DNA of 41,471 bases from Paracamarosporium sp. OC-R06-R3 (Eukaryota; Ascomycota; Dothideomycetes; Pleosporales; Didymosphaeriaceae): positions 1-41,471 of the forward strand of contig JACVRA010000435.1 of the NCBI GenBank assembly GCA_019828545.1. The letters run 5' to 3'. Below are positions 20,955 to 32,541 of the stretch, piece by piece (position 1 is the stretch's first letter; every line of letters starts with the position of its first letter). The translations under genes were made by a program, and so were the position numbers. The notes under the pieces are model-generated. The model was not told the origin of the DNA. It saw only the letters and a program-made list of their open reading frames with translations, and ran no database searches.

Positions 20955-22539
20955 TTAGGGACCCTCGAGTGGATGGTGATGGAGGAGATTCATCACGTTC
21001 CATAGTTCCCAAGCAGATTTTCGATGGGTGTTGTGTATCCAAGGAAATCTAGACAGTGCTTGATCCACATCATCCCATGTACAAATGGTCAGGATCATCA
21101 TCGCTTTCTTCAACGCAGGAAGCATCCATACCTCCTTATCTCCAATAACAGCTGTAGCTTTCCCAATGAATAGCATCCATAGAAGGGCCAGCTGACTTTC
21201 AATGTCTTCGTCGACTTCGCTGCGAGTAGCCGAGTAGACTGTGCTGGACAGGAGAGGACAGTCCAGTTGGTGATGCCCAAGCGGAAACAAAAACGTGGCC
21301 AGAAACATGATCAAACCCAAATGAACGATATTCTCCAGGTGAGTCAGACATTGACGATCAGCGAGGGGGGCAACGTGGAGAAGTCGATACCCAACATAAA
21401 TGAGCAGATCATGGAATATGTAGCTGTCCAGCTTGATACCCTGCCCTCCATGACCGTTGAGAAACCAGGATAATGTTATCATGTCCAGGAGTATGCTTTG
21501 GAGCTCAAAAGATAGCCTGGCAAGGATAGAAGAGCTAGCCAGTTCTGTTTCTCGGGCCCGAATAAATTTCTCGCGTAGCCAGACAAGGGTTTCATATCCG
21601 GGAATATCCTGATGACTGAAACGAGTAGGTGAACCTAAATAGACTGCGAATTCTAGGTCAGCACTTGACTCACGTCAGCATGTTATCACTCTTTCGGATG
21701 CGTCGTCTCGGAGTCTTACCTGAATATTTTCTGTGCTATATCTGGTTTCTTACGTGTCAACCATGATACCCCACCTCGCATCTCAATCATTTGTTGGAGT
21801 CCATCGAGATGAATCACGCCTTGACGATGCTGACCACGAATCCGGTCAAATTGAGATGTCACAACTACGGCTGCTATGTTTTTATCCGACGCTGCTTCAC
21901 TCCCAGACAGGGCTTCGTTGATGAGACGATATGTTTTTTGTATATGGCCAATTGCCTCTATAGAATCTTGGTCTTTCTTGAGGAGCATATTTGTGACGGC
22001 GATGGACAAGGCTATAGTTCCATGGAGATCTATATGTTGTCAGCGCTATTGAGAAAGAAGAGCTGACAGGAGGTTCTATCGTACAGGCTTCATCCATGAA
22101 AACATAGCGGAGCCAAATCGAGTCAGTATCAACAAAGTCAATAATGTCAATCAGCCCAGGGGGGTATATGGACGTGCTAATAGTGTAAAAGACTAGGGAG
22201 AAAGTAAGCTACCAGTTCAGTGTTCGACAAAATCGTCAGCCAAGGCGTACACTGTTGAATCAGCTGTGTCGACCGATGCGTCATATGGATGGGGAAAGAA
22301 ATGGAAGCGAATGCTGTGCTAAGTCGACTTTCCACGATAGGTGTCGCAGCGCGGCGTGCCGAAGCTTGCGCATGCTCAAGCAGCCTGTAGTTGTTATTCG
22401 GGCGAGTAGGCTCAGCCGTCCCTATGTATCTGCGTTTTGAAAGAACTTTGCCAACATTTCGACCCTTCGCTACGTGACTACGAATGAGGCGTCTTGATTT
22501 CGGACTGATATTTGGGTTGTTGATAAATTCAAAGGGCAT
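20955..22539 (-). CDS. Fungal-specific transcription-factor domain protein without a zinc cluster
   Basis: Exons 22539-22251, 22192-22085, 22029-21720 and 21663-20955 give 471 residues. The N-terminus (MPFEFINNPNISPKSRRLIRSH) carries the RRLIRSHVAKGRNVGK signature seen at the start of many Fungal_trans_2-type (PF11951) ascomycete proteins. Downstream helices (IHLDGLQQMIEMRGG, ADLEFAVYLGSPTRF) match the family's regulatory domain. I find no Cys6 cluster in the exons or just upstream, so DNA binding is unproven; it may act through a partner. The third junction uses a TCAAG acceptor, chosen because it restores the ADLEFA motif. Neighbours give no clear pathway. Confidence 0.8.
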
Positions 22540-23967
22540 TGTTATCTGGGTAGGTTAAAGATGTCGCACGAGGTAAGACCACAGACTTGCCTAGCGCCAC
22601 TTGGCGTACAAGTCATAAGCTAAAAATATCTTTTACTATTCCTGAAGCGGAGATGGCCGCCTTGTATGACGAAACTTGCTCTGAATTCTAACAGCCAAGC
22701 ATGTAGTTTACGCACTGATGGTATCGTAGAACATACGGCTTTCTCCAAAAGCTTCATTGTTCTCAAATCTATCGCAAATTCTCAATTCAGCTCGTCAATT
22801 CTCAGAAGCCATCACACCAACATGCCATCGAAGTCTAACTCATACGTCCTATATCACGCAGGCATGATGCCACGTCCCAATTGTTTGGCCCACTAGTCTA
22901 CCTCCCCTCCCAAAAAAGAGGCAGAGCGGCCGCCTGTAATGCTCAATACTGACGTGTTCGGTTGTGTAGCTAAAAGGACGAACACGTTCGTGCGCGCCAT
23001 CACTGGCATGAACACCACGATGCATAAGTCTGGGCTCGCACAAGACATTACTATTAGGCTTAGTCGTGCTAAAGCAAAGACACATCAATGAATTCGCGGT
23101 GCGGGTAGAATTATGGTAAGATATCGAAGCTATGGAGACGCAAGAGTCTTAAGTAAGATTGGTGCGAGTACACTATTTCTGATGGTATAGTGCTACCTAC
23201 CACTGTTTCCCCTATTACACATTGGTTCTTAGACAATACATTGCATTTAAAGGCGTTCAGTGAATAGATAGTGACCGTAGCCTTACCTTTATACCCCCAA
23301 GCTGTTATGGTAATCTTTGTATGTGAGCCATATATACGATGTCAGCTCGTTGTCTTAACTATAAACACACTTTCAAGGTGCTTTGTTCACTTTCTTATAG
23401 GAACGAATCTGCACATGGTTCACGTTCCGGTACTATAGGCTGCCTGTTCGACGCGGGGCTGAAAGGGGATGTTGATCATGAACTGAGAGCGTGATTTCAG
23501 AATCGTAACGGATGTTGGAAACCAAGGCGTCAGCACCCAGGCCAAGGACAAACAGTGTGAAATTTCGTGTTTAGTAGCCATTGATACGTTTACAATTTTC
23601 TACTGATGTGTAATTATAGTATTTGGAACCTGTTAGAACTACAGTTAGAAGGCGCGAGGATCAACGGCTTGCAGTGCACTCGATGCGGCTGCATCGCCGA
23701 AGCGTTAACGTTCTAGCAAAGCGTGCAATTTTCCCAATGGAACAGCTTCACCTACCAGAACCCAAAAGATGGAGATCGCCGTGACGTGCTTCAAAAATGG
23801 CTACACGTTTGAGGATTAGATGTGTGTCTCCTCCTTCTTTGGTGTGGAGCGATGCACACATAAGATCGCTGGTGTCATATATCTAGCCGCAAAGTATCTC
23901 ACGCGAGAAACAGCTTCATAGAGATGGGCACGTGACTCTTGCATTGGTAGGTGGTATGTCTCCATAT
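22540..23967. other. Long intergenic region, no gene seen
   Basis: 1.4 kb with short overlapping frames on both strands and no recognisable domain. It separates the regulator's 5' end from the 3' end of the ABC transporter. No inverted repeats or tRNA-like structure were noticed. Confidence 0.45.
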
Positions 23968-26900
23968 CTATTCTTTGACTTCACCCAGGTTCTGATTTTG
24001 GCACATGCTCCAATAAACACCCTTCCGTCTGATCAACTCATAATGAGTCCCGTATTCAGCAATGCAGCCACCTGCAAGCACATATATACAATCCGCATCG
24101 CGAACTGTACTAAGGCGATGTGCAACTGCTATCGTGGTGCGTCCTGAACTGGCGTTCCGCAGTGCTTTTTTTACCTCACCTTCGCTCTCCGTATCCAGCG
24201 CACTCGTCGCTTCATCAAGCAAGAGTACACTCGGATTGCGCACGAGAGCTCGTGCAATTGCGAGACGCTGCCGTTGTCCGCCACTAAACAAGGCACCCTT
24301 ATTTCCACACGGCGTATCATAACCATCGGGTAAACTAGAAATGAAGTCATGAATGTTCGCTTCGTGTGCTGCCTGAAGCATATCTGACTCAGATTCCTCG
24401 CCCATAGGAACACCGAGTAAGATGTTATCACGCACAGAGCCTTCAAAGAGCTGCGTGTCCTGTGATACGACGGAGACCTGATCGCGGTACTTGTTAATAT
24501 CAGTATTGGCGAGAGGCACGCCACCAATATAAATAGTGCCATTGCTAGGTTGATAAAAGCGTCCGAGAAGAGAGATTATGGTGGACTTCCCTGATCCCGA
24601 GGGACCAACAATGGCTATCTGCTGGCCCTGTGACACATGGAACGATACTTTACGCAATACGGGGTTGCCGGGAACGTTCGGATATGAGAAGGATACCTGG
24701 TCGAAAGATATGGAGCCAGAAGTTGGTTTTTCGGATTGTTCAGATTTTGGATCGTTGCGAAGCTCGGTTGAAAATGAAGAGATCCTTTGTATGTGTGCGC
24801 AAGAGGAGCGAGCATGTATGATACCTATAATTGATCGTCAGTAGACCGAACTCGAGCGAGACGGTAACAGATTGTGTGGCTTACTATTCGCGCTTGCGAA
24901 AAACTCGCCTGTTGCATCAGCGCCAAGCACAATACCGTTGTACACTAGAGATGTCAACAGAATAGGATACTTCTCGAGAAACGTTCACTTACCGATCCAG
25001 AGATCTAAAGCACTGATCTTGCCTTGTGTAAGTAAAGTCCCGGCATACCAGAAAGAAAAGGTCATCCCTGGTCCAAATTAAGCTTGACTAATTATTACCG
25101 TGGATATACTGTCTTACCCAAGAGGTTTCCACTATGAGAAAATGCAAACAGAGGCATGGTGATGAACATGTTTTTGTAAAACGGCTTGAAGGACGTGTTC
25201 ATCTTGCGTGCCATCATGCTGCACACTTCCGCCTCCATAGCGAATGCGGAAACCGTGCGAATGTTTCCAATTACTTCTGCTGCATATTGAGCACTGTCGA
25301 GTAACGGATCTGACAAGCTTTTGCTCCTCCTTGATTGTGACTGTATGCGCAAAAACCCGGCTATAGTTATGATAGGTACGACACCGAAAATGGCTACTAG
25401 AGTGAAACGCCAAGAAACAATAAGGCCGAGAACTGAAACGGAGCTCAGGTTGACAATGGTGACCCCCAACGAGCTCAAAACAACGACGAGCCCCTGGAGA
25501 TGACTGGGATGCGACGAAAGACATGCTAACAAAATGCCAGGTGTATTAGTAGTCTTGTCGAAAAAGGAGATAGGCTGTATCATCAGCCCATTAAAGTATT
25601 TTTCGCGGTAGACACGAGTAGTAATACTTCCACTGATAGATTGGAGCGACCCCAGAGCAAAAAAGGAAAACAGAGAAACCACAGCAAGAATAAAAAACAT
25701 AAGAGACCAAAAGTTGATGGATCGCACCATGTCCGAGTCAGGCTTTTGGAAGGAAACAAAATCGTGGCCGAAAATGACGGCTTGGGCCGGATAGATGGAC
25801 CCACTGATGATGCAAGCGAACATGCTTATAGCGCAAAGGTATCGTAATGCTTTGCTACCTGAGATGATGTACTGAATGCATTGAGAGAAAGATACGGAGG
25901 TATCCTCTGTCATATCGATCACTTCGTTCTCTTCTTGGACATTGGGGGCACATTTTTCGTCGAGTGACGTGGCCGAGCATTCCTTGAGCTCATGCATCCT
26001 AGGGAAAACCGAGTTAGACTTGAATATCTCGTCGGGACAGATTTCAGTGGAGTGCTCCTCCGTGGCTAGGTTCTGCGTCATCCAGCTTTTAACATAATCA
26101 TCGCTTGTTCGCAGCAGAGATCCATGGGTTCCTTCTTCAATTACAGAACCATTTTTCATCAAGATTATTCGGTCGGCGTTCTTCACAGTGGCTAGCTTGT
26201 GTGCAATAATTATCGTAGTTCTGCCCCGCGATACCCTATCGATAGCAGTTTGTACGAGACGTTCGGAGTCGGCGTCTAGTGCTGAAGTTGCTTCGTCGAA
26301 GATGACGATGACTGGATTCGAGATAATAGCTCGTGCTATCGCGATGCGCTGGCGCTGCCCACCACTAAGGAGACTTCCTCGATTTCCCACAATTGTATCG
26401 TAGCCATCAGGCATTTGAGAGATGAAGTCGTGGGCTTGTATTTCTTTGCAAACCTTTACAACAAGCCTTCGTTTCTCTCTGTCAGACAGAGCATTGTACC
26501 GACTTCCTATTAAACCATGAACTACATTGTTGAAAATAGTGTCGTTGAATAGCGCAGCTTCCTGGAAATGAATCAGCCAGCGAGCAGGATGCAGTTGATC
26601 GGACTCACTTGTTGCACCACTCTGACGTTGCTCCGTAAAGATCTCACATTGTAATTTTGGATTTCTTCCCCGTTTATCTTAATGGTACCAGATGAGGTAT
26701 CGTAGAAGCGTTCCAACAAAGCTACAATTGAGCTTTTACCGCATCCACTTGGTCCAATCACCGCAGTGACTTTTCCAGCTCCGAATGTGAGATTCAGATC
26801 GTCAAGTACTCTCACTTGAGGGCGGCTGGGATAAGCGAAGCTGACATTGCAGAATTCGATGCGCGAGTACAATGCGTCGAGGTAAATCCCGGTCTTGGAG

Positions 26901-27991
26901 AAAGGATCAAGTCTCGGTTGCGTTTTCATAACAGATTTCAATGATGAGTGCGCGGCTCTAGCCTTGGCGACCACGCCGTAGAATGGTAGCAAGAGCATGA
27001 TTGCATTTACACCAGTGTTTAACGAAACAACGACACTTTAGGTACGACGTTAGCCCATGGATGTAAGTTGTAATGTCTCGACTCACATGCAAATAGCTCC
27101 GCCACTTGCAACCTCCCCTTTGATTAACAACTTGGCTCCGTACCAGAAGGACAATGCATAGGTAGACAAGACTGTGAAGTATGCTATCGCATACTGAGAT
27201 GCTATAACTGGGCTTTTGCGAAACGCCGCCATTCTGGCCCTGTCCAATATGTTTGTGTAACGCCTGGCAAATTTGGGTGCGGCGCCGCACGACGTTATAG
27301 TACGAATGCCGCTGAAACACTCCTCTGCTAACGACGTTGCTTGCGCTTCAATACCTTGAATGCGCTGTTCCAGCTTAGTATTGATCGTCGCAGTGATGAT
27401 GTCCTTGAGAATGAGGATTGCTATGACGAAGACCAAACTAAGTGTAAGACGCCAGCTCCAGTAGAAGGCGATAACCATGGAAGTGATGACCGTGGATGCA
27501 GCTTGTAGCATGGTACCAAGCTTTTCAGCAAGCGCGTCTTCAACGATGCTAGCATTAGTAGAAAGGTCGGTAGCAGCGTTGGAGGCAGAGACATGTTCGA
27601 TGTCCTGCGAGACGACAGCCTTGAGATACATGGCGCGCATTCGCATAGAGTAACGCATGGAAGCCATGGAGAACAGGATCCCGTAAGTACACACCAGAAT
27701 CCATTGCCCGAGGAACACAAACAGGAGTAAGAGCACCTTGCTGTTGATTTCATGTTTGAGATGAACCAATCCGTTATCGCTGCTTTTGCTGTTGTAAAGA
27801 TTCACAAGATTGCCAAAGATGATGGCCATCAGTGGCCGCGCTGTGCCAGCACCAGTAGCCGCCAGAGTCCCCAGAATCTGGAGCAGGACAGTAACAGTTG
27901 GCGAACGCATGACACGTACCCATTGAGATGGTCGGGGGGATGCTAATTCAGTAAATTCATCCTCTTCTTCTTGCGGCAGATTGACTGCCAT
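23968..27991 (-). CDS. Full-length ABCB (MDR1/P-glycoprotein-type) exporter
   Basis: Six exons are proposed: 27991-27087, 27035-26609, 26561-25118, 25067-24993, 24944-24885 and 24824-23968, giving 1255 residues, typical for a full TMD-NBD-TMD-NBD transporter. NBD1 has Walker A GPSGCGKSS (about 396-404), LLSGGQRQR and Walker B VIVIFDE. NBD2 has GPSGSGKST (1044-1052), LFSGGQRQR and VLLLDE; both Walker B motifs are followed by ATSALD. The NBD2 signature starts FSGGQ instead of LSGGQ. Exons of only 75 and 60 bp in TMD2 are easily missed. The start at 27991 follows an unlikely upstream extension. Such pumps export drugs, toxins, lipids or peptides. Its 5' end lies 356 bp from the small secreted-peptide gene on the same strand. 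Confidence 0.93.
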
Positions 27992-28346
27992 GGCTGCGAA
28001 AGTAGGCCGGGAGAGATCAATGTAGTCACGAAATACAGACAAGGCTTCGCAATGGCATGTACGAAAACACCAGAAGGCTGCAACTTCGAAAATAGTGGGC
28101 CTGCAGGATTTTAGAGCTGAATTCCAGCCCCACTGACGCATTCCGACGCCTTGGGAACGGTGGTGGATTAATATATGTAATATACGCTGCAAGCATGCTT
28201 AATCTAGCGCATGGTCCTGTCAATCCACGACTAGCGAGGCACCAATCAAAAGTCTGCACAAACACAAAGCATTCATGACTCGCATTCATTCTAGAAAGTC
28301 TCTCGAACGAAAGAACCCAGATGTATCTCTGGATCTCGGTCTGCCC

Positions 28347-28559
28347 TCACTTGCCCTTCACTCCGGTGTTTTCAATGATATCAGCATTGTAGTGGTACAC
28401 AATAGGGTCCACATCCACGTCAGCCTTCCGCACGATATTGTCGACTGGCTAACTATTAACGGAATTTTTTATACGATGCGTGTTCTACGTACGATTTGCG
28501 AACAAGGGGGCAGCAAATGCGAGAGGCACAAGCGCCAAGAACACGATCGAGAACTGCAT
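28347..28559 (-). CDS. Small secreted peptide, candidate RiPP precursor
   Basis: Two exons, 28559-28493 and 28444-28347, joined by a 48 bp intron (GTACGT...GCCAG), give 54 residues. The first 16 residues form a clear signal peptide (MQFSIVFLALVPLAFA, then APLF). The mature part is 38 residues with no cysteine. It has a dibasic RK site, then an acidic stretch and a Tyr-rich PIVYHYN centre, and ends in VKGK. Fungal dikaritin-type RiPP precursors share this plan: signal peptide, dibasic (Kex2-like) cut, Tyr-containing core. Unlike ustiloxin- or victorin-type precursors it has a single core, not repeats. It is divergent from a UstYa-like gene (375 bp apart) and near an ABC exporter. The splice model and role are inferred; it could instead be an unrelated small secreted protein. 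Confidence 0.5.
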
Positions 28560-28933
28560 TCTGGGTTCTGGCTGTACTTTGAGTTGAAGTCGTTCGACTG
28601 GTTTGACTGGGAAGATGGCAGATATCGGGATGAGTATAGATTGAGAGCTTCTGGAGGGCGTTCCATGGCTGTTAAATACAAGGCAAACACACACTATGCC
28701 TAGAGCGATCTGCCGGCCAGTTCGATTGTTCTTTCTGCTCTGTCTACGCCCCAGAGATAGATGAATTGCATAGCCCTGGGGGCGGATCATCGCACATTGC
28801 TACCAAAAATATATCTCACTGCTAGCTGCATGTCAGATTCTTCCTTGCAAGAGGCTTGCGCCGTCCTCAACAATGAGGATACTTGGAACAGTAACCGCTT
28901 TATTTTCGAAATATTCTTCAACCCACACAAACC
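28560..28933. promoter_or_regulatory. Divergent promoter of the peptide and UstYa-like genes
   Basis: 374 bp shared by the minus-strand peptide gene and the plus-strand UstYa-like gene. No CGG-N7-CCG site occurs here. No clear TATA box was identified for either side. Confidence 0.4.
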
Positions 28934-29938
28934 ATGCATTATTTTCGCTACAAGAGCTCTTCCACTCAGGCTGAATGCTCCGAAGCCCTGCTCGCATCAT
29001 TCGAAGAACCCCTTTCCGAAACCTCTCCATCATCGCGTCGAAACCTATGGACACGACCATCGCCACGTTGTCTGCTGCCGTGGATCCTCCACGGCATCTT
29101 GCTCTCCATTTCAATAGTAAATTTTCTCACTGGCTGGCATCAGGCTCCCCAATGTCCAGAGACCTGGTGTGAGTGTGCTACAGACTGTCAGGATATCCTT
29201 CATACTAATGACTAGATATTGAAGTCCCTCTTGTTGGCCAACATGCTCCAACCCACACTGTTCGTTTCTATGGCAATCTTGAATACAAATCACCATTCAA
29301 GGGGCCTCCATCTGATGAGGTCGATAAGGCATGGGATGCCATTCTACCACGTACGGCCACCTAACGTCTTCCCGGCCCTGTCACTAATCTCTCTCTTAGT
29401 GAGAGTAATGAGCATCTCGGAAGATGTGTATAGGTCGTTGAATGTCTCCAAATACGCTACCAAACTCCCTGCCGAAGCCGGTGGAGGCTACATGGCTATC
29501 TTTGAAGGCGTTCATCTAGTACATTGCGTCGTAAGTCTCTCCACTTTAGGCTACCCGAACCCATTGTTGACATGCACAAAGAGATCACTTTGGGAAGCAA
29601 CATATCCATCCTACTATACTGCACAGCATGAGATGCTTCTCAATAATGCTTCCGAGTGGCACGAACATCTCGACCACTGTGCCGACATACTCCGCCAGAA
29701 GCTCATGTGCGAAGCTGACGCCAATCTTGTGACGTATAACTGGATCAAAAATCACTACGCCCCAAAACCGAACTTCAATGTACAACACCAATGTCGCGAT
29801 TATGGAAGATTATTGGATGTTGCGGGAAGGCAAAAAGCGGATGGCACGCATTTCATGAATGGGTGGATATTAAGACCGTCAGATACCCCGGTTGTCGAGT
29901 TTGGCGAGCCACCATTTGATCCAGATGCTGACGAATAG
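28934..29938 (+). CDS. UstYa-like (DUF3328) oxidase
   Basis: Exons 28934-29168, 29216-29350, 29400-29530 and 29582-29938 give 285 residues. A cytoplasmic N-terminus precedes one membrane segment (LLPWILHGILLSISIVNFL) and a lumenal domain. The two diagnostic HxxHC motifs are present: HLVHC (162-166, just before an intron) and HLDHC (196-200, in EHLDHCADILRQ). In ustiloxin, asperipin and phomopsin pathways UstYa/Yb proteins oxidatively cyclise Tyr-containing core peptides; others act in cyclochlorotine-type pathways, so the family does not prove a RiPP. It is divergent from the small secreted peptide gene. The C-terminus after the second motif is unusually long (about 85 residues). Confidence 0.88.
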
Positions 29939-31398
29939 ACTGGTGGGATAATGCCAAAGCTGACTAGCAAAATTATTACGGATTTGCTCGCTACGAGTCT
30001 CTGTCGTGCTCCGCCCCCAACGTACATTGTATGGTGCCACTTGATTCGCTCTCAGCCCTTAATCCAATCAATTTTCGGTGTGCGACATGCATAACCGTTA
30101 TCGTTTTCTGCAGTTCAGCCGCGCCACTATATTGGGTCGAGCCAATGACAAGCAACTTGGAAACACTACTTCTCGAATTAATATCTGATTACACCAGGAC
30201 CGTGGTATTGGGACGAAAGCCAACGAACATTGCTTAATTCTTACCATGCTAATGAAGGTGCACTATTCTACCCAAAAATATGATCCGGGCTCCAGAAGAT
30301 ATTCTTAGATATTGCAGTGATCGACAGTAATGAACAAATGTTATAGAAGAAAATAAGTACTACGATTATTGTGCAGTGACTATCGTATCAAGTACAGCCA
30401 TGATCCTACTCACAAGTTAAAGCATGGACTGATTACAATGGAAAAATGTTTCGTAATTCTAATGATTCTGGACGTGCTTGGGAAATCGCGCCAAACAAAG
30501 CGGAACTTCCCAGCCACCGCAGTTTGCGCCATTTGGTGCCGAGCAACTGTCTACCACAATTACGGGCACATTTTCTTCCTCTCCGGGCATTATTCTGATC
30601 CGTACATGACCGCGCAGAAGCAAGAATTCAGAACATACTTGTAGCAGAGTATTCTTAGACCTGAAGTTTGGTATCTAAAATAACTGCGTTCTGGTTAAAG
30701 CACTTGATCTAGATACGATGGTTCCCAGTCTCTTCCGGTACAATATACTCAGCTGCATGTTGGTGTCGCTATTTTACGTACATGGAGCGCTGAGTGCACA
30801 CCCTCTGAGCGATATCTGACATCGCTTTTGTCTTCAGGTTCATCTTCGTTCGGCACTTCGCCTTACATAGAATTTTTTCGAAATACCTTGTCCGGGCTGT
30901 GATACAACGGATCCCCATCCATTCTGACTTTCTCTATCTAGAGAATAAAGCATTCACTAGCGAACATGAGGATTCAAGGCTACTGCAATCCAATTTTTTA
31001 ACCTTCGATAGACTCGGCTACTCTTTAATCGGAATCTATGGGTGTACCTCGGTGGTAGAAGCTGATTTTTATTAGTTGAGGGCTTTCCTTTCTTACCGTC
31101 ATCCGTTCTATTGAGGTTGGAAGAGGTTTACTGGCGGTTAAGATCTTTACCACCTATATAGAGCTTAACCTCGGCGGTTAGACACTCCTAATAGCTAAGG
31201 CACCAATGGTAATGTGTAGTCCTGGAGCTAAGCGCGCTCTTGAAACTGAACAGTTACAATACTCGTAAAAGCAGACCGTGCAAGGCATATACCGGGAACA
31301 GTCCAAGCCGTATGTGCCGAGGTAGTTTATCTGGTCGATCTAGTTCACCAAGCACTCTAGCACAATGAACAACGCCAAGGATCTCAAACTTGTGAAGG
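29939..31398. other. Gene-free region with AT-rich tract
   Basis: 1.46 kb lacking a recognisable gene. Around 31040-31200 the words CTCGGTGG, GGCGGTTAAG and CTTAACCTCGGCGG recur in both orientations, which might be the remains of a small inverted-repeat element, but no clean termini are visible. Confidence 0.35.
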
Positions 31399-31977
31399 GT
31401 GCATGGGCTATATAGTAGTCTGCCTGCTGTTCCATATTTGTGCTTTGCATTCCAACATTATCTGACTAATGGACCAGACATCATCAAGCTGAGCATACTT
31501 TCTACCTGTGTAGAAGACTGTTTCGACCTCGGTCTTTTCGTGCGAGACTACAGCCTGCGAGGCTATAGCAAACCTCTTTTGGCTGTTGGAATGGGCGCGC
31601 ATGGACAACTGTCCAGAATCATCGCGCCAATTTCCCTAGTCACACACCCTCTCATCCCCTTTCCCTCGGCGCCTGGACAAATCAGTCTTGCGCAAGTTCA
31701 TCAGGCACGGCATTTAATGGGTTTGTTACCAGCGAAAGAGTTTTTTGTAACTGGTAGTGTAGATGGTGCAAAGGCAGCTGCTGCGACACTCCAACGCGGG
31801 TTTGATGAAGTGGGATATCCATACATTGCAAGAGCTGTTGAGACATCAGTGGCACTTGCAGACTCAAAGACACTCAGCGTACCCACTGATATGTCCTCGA
31901 TTGTGGAAGTGTTGTCAGACCAATTCACAGCTTGGACCGGCCATCGAGCACCTGAATCTGTACTTTGCGCTGCGTAG
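31399..31977 (+). pseudogene. Fragment of a type I dehydroquinase-shikimate dehydrogenase fusion (AROM/QutR-like)
   Basis: About 190 codons in one frame, without a usable ATG. The first part has type I 3-dehydroquinase features: PDIIKL, GYSKPLLAVGMGAHGQLSRI, THPLIPFPSAPGQIS and HLMGLLPAKEFFVTG, the last being the usual junction to a shikimate dehydrogenase domain. Only a short piece of that domain follows, and the frame ends with QFTAWTGHRAPESVL, equivalent to the extreme C-terminus (QFELFTGRRAP in the intact repressor at 38671-41297). The N-terminal half of dehydroquinase and the middle of the dehydrogenase are missing. It is probably a deletion remnant of a QutR- or AROM-like gene; whether it is expressed is unknown. 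Confidence 0.7.
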
Positions 31978-32541
31978 AAGCAAGCTGTAGTCATAAACTA
32001 GGACCAGACAGGTATTTAGATATTGTGTCATATTATTGTCAACTTGGTGAAGAGGGGTCCAAATGTGTTTCGACTGTCACATATGAAGGGGCATTCGTTA
32101 CATGCATGTCGAGACATCTTGACCAATTGTCACCATGATATACCAATATAAACTTGCATTCCTATAACAGCCTCATAGCATACTACACTAAGGTGTGGTA
32201 AGCTGCTCAATTGAGTGGACCGTTTGGCCATTGCCTGGTTTATTGCACGATGCCGGAGACATATTATCCTTCCAATAAGATTCATCCCAGAGTCCATACA
32301 TCGCAAAGGTCTAGACGGCTATACAAATACCGCCTAACGCATAGTTCCTCGGCACATGCCCTTCTGCACCCCACAATTCGGTTAACGTTCCCGGGGAAGG
32401 ACAATCCGGGGCGTTCAAAATTCTTGGGGTCGATATCGCATAAGAATCCATTACTGGAGGTCACAGGAAATTTCCTGCTCCCCATCATTACCTCCAAATT
32501 CCCGTGTTTATATCGATCTTCTCTATTCAGAATCCATCATC
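31978..32541. other. Intergenic region upstream of the transporter pseudogene
   Basis: 564 bp, no recognisable gene; presumably the former promoter of the plus-strand transporter. Confidence 0.45.

Noticed and set aside
22666..22896. Short frame in the 22.5-24 kb intergenic region
   Set aside because: Unrecognised composition, no signal peptide and no splice partners.
28275..28703. 142-codon plus-strand frame opposite the small peptide gene
   Set aside because: It has no family character. The minus strand gives a signal peptide and a typical intron, so I read the plus-strand frame as a shadow.
31040..31200. Possible MITE from inverted GGCGGTTAAG/CTTAACC words
   Set aside because: No clean terminal repeats or target duplication could be defined.
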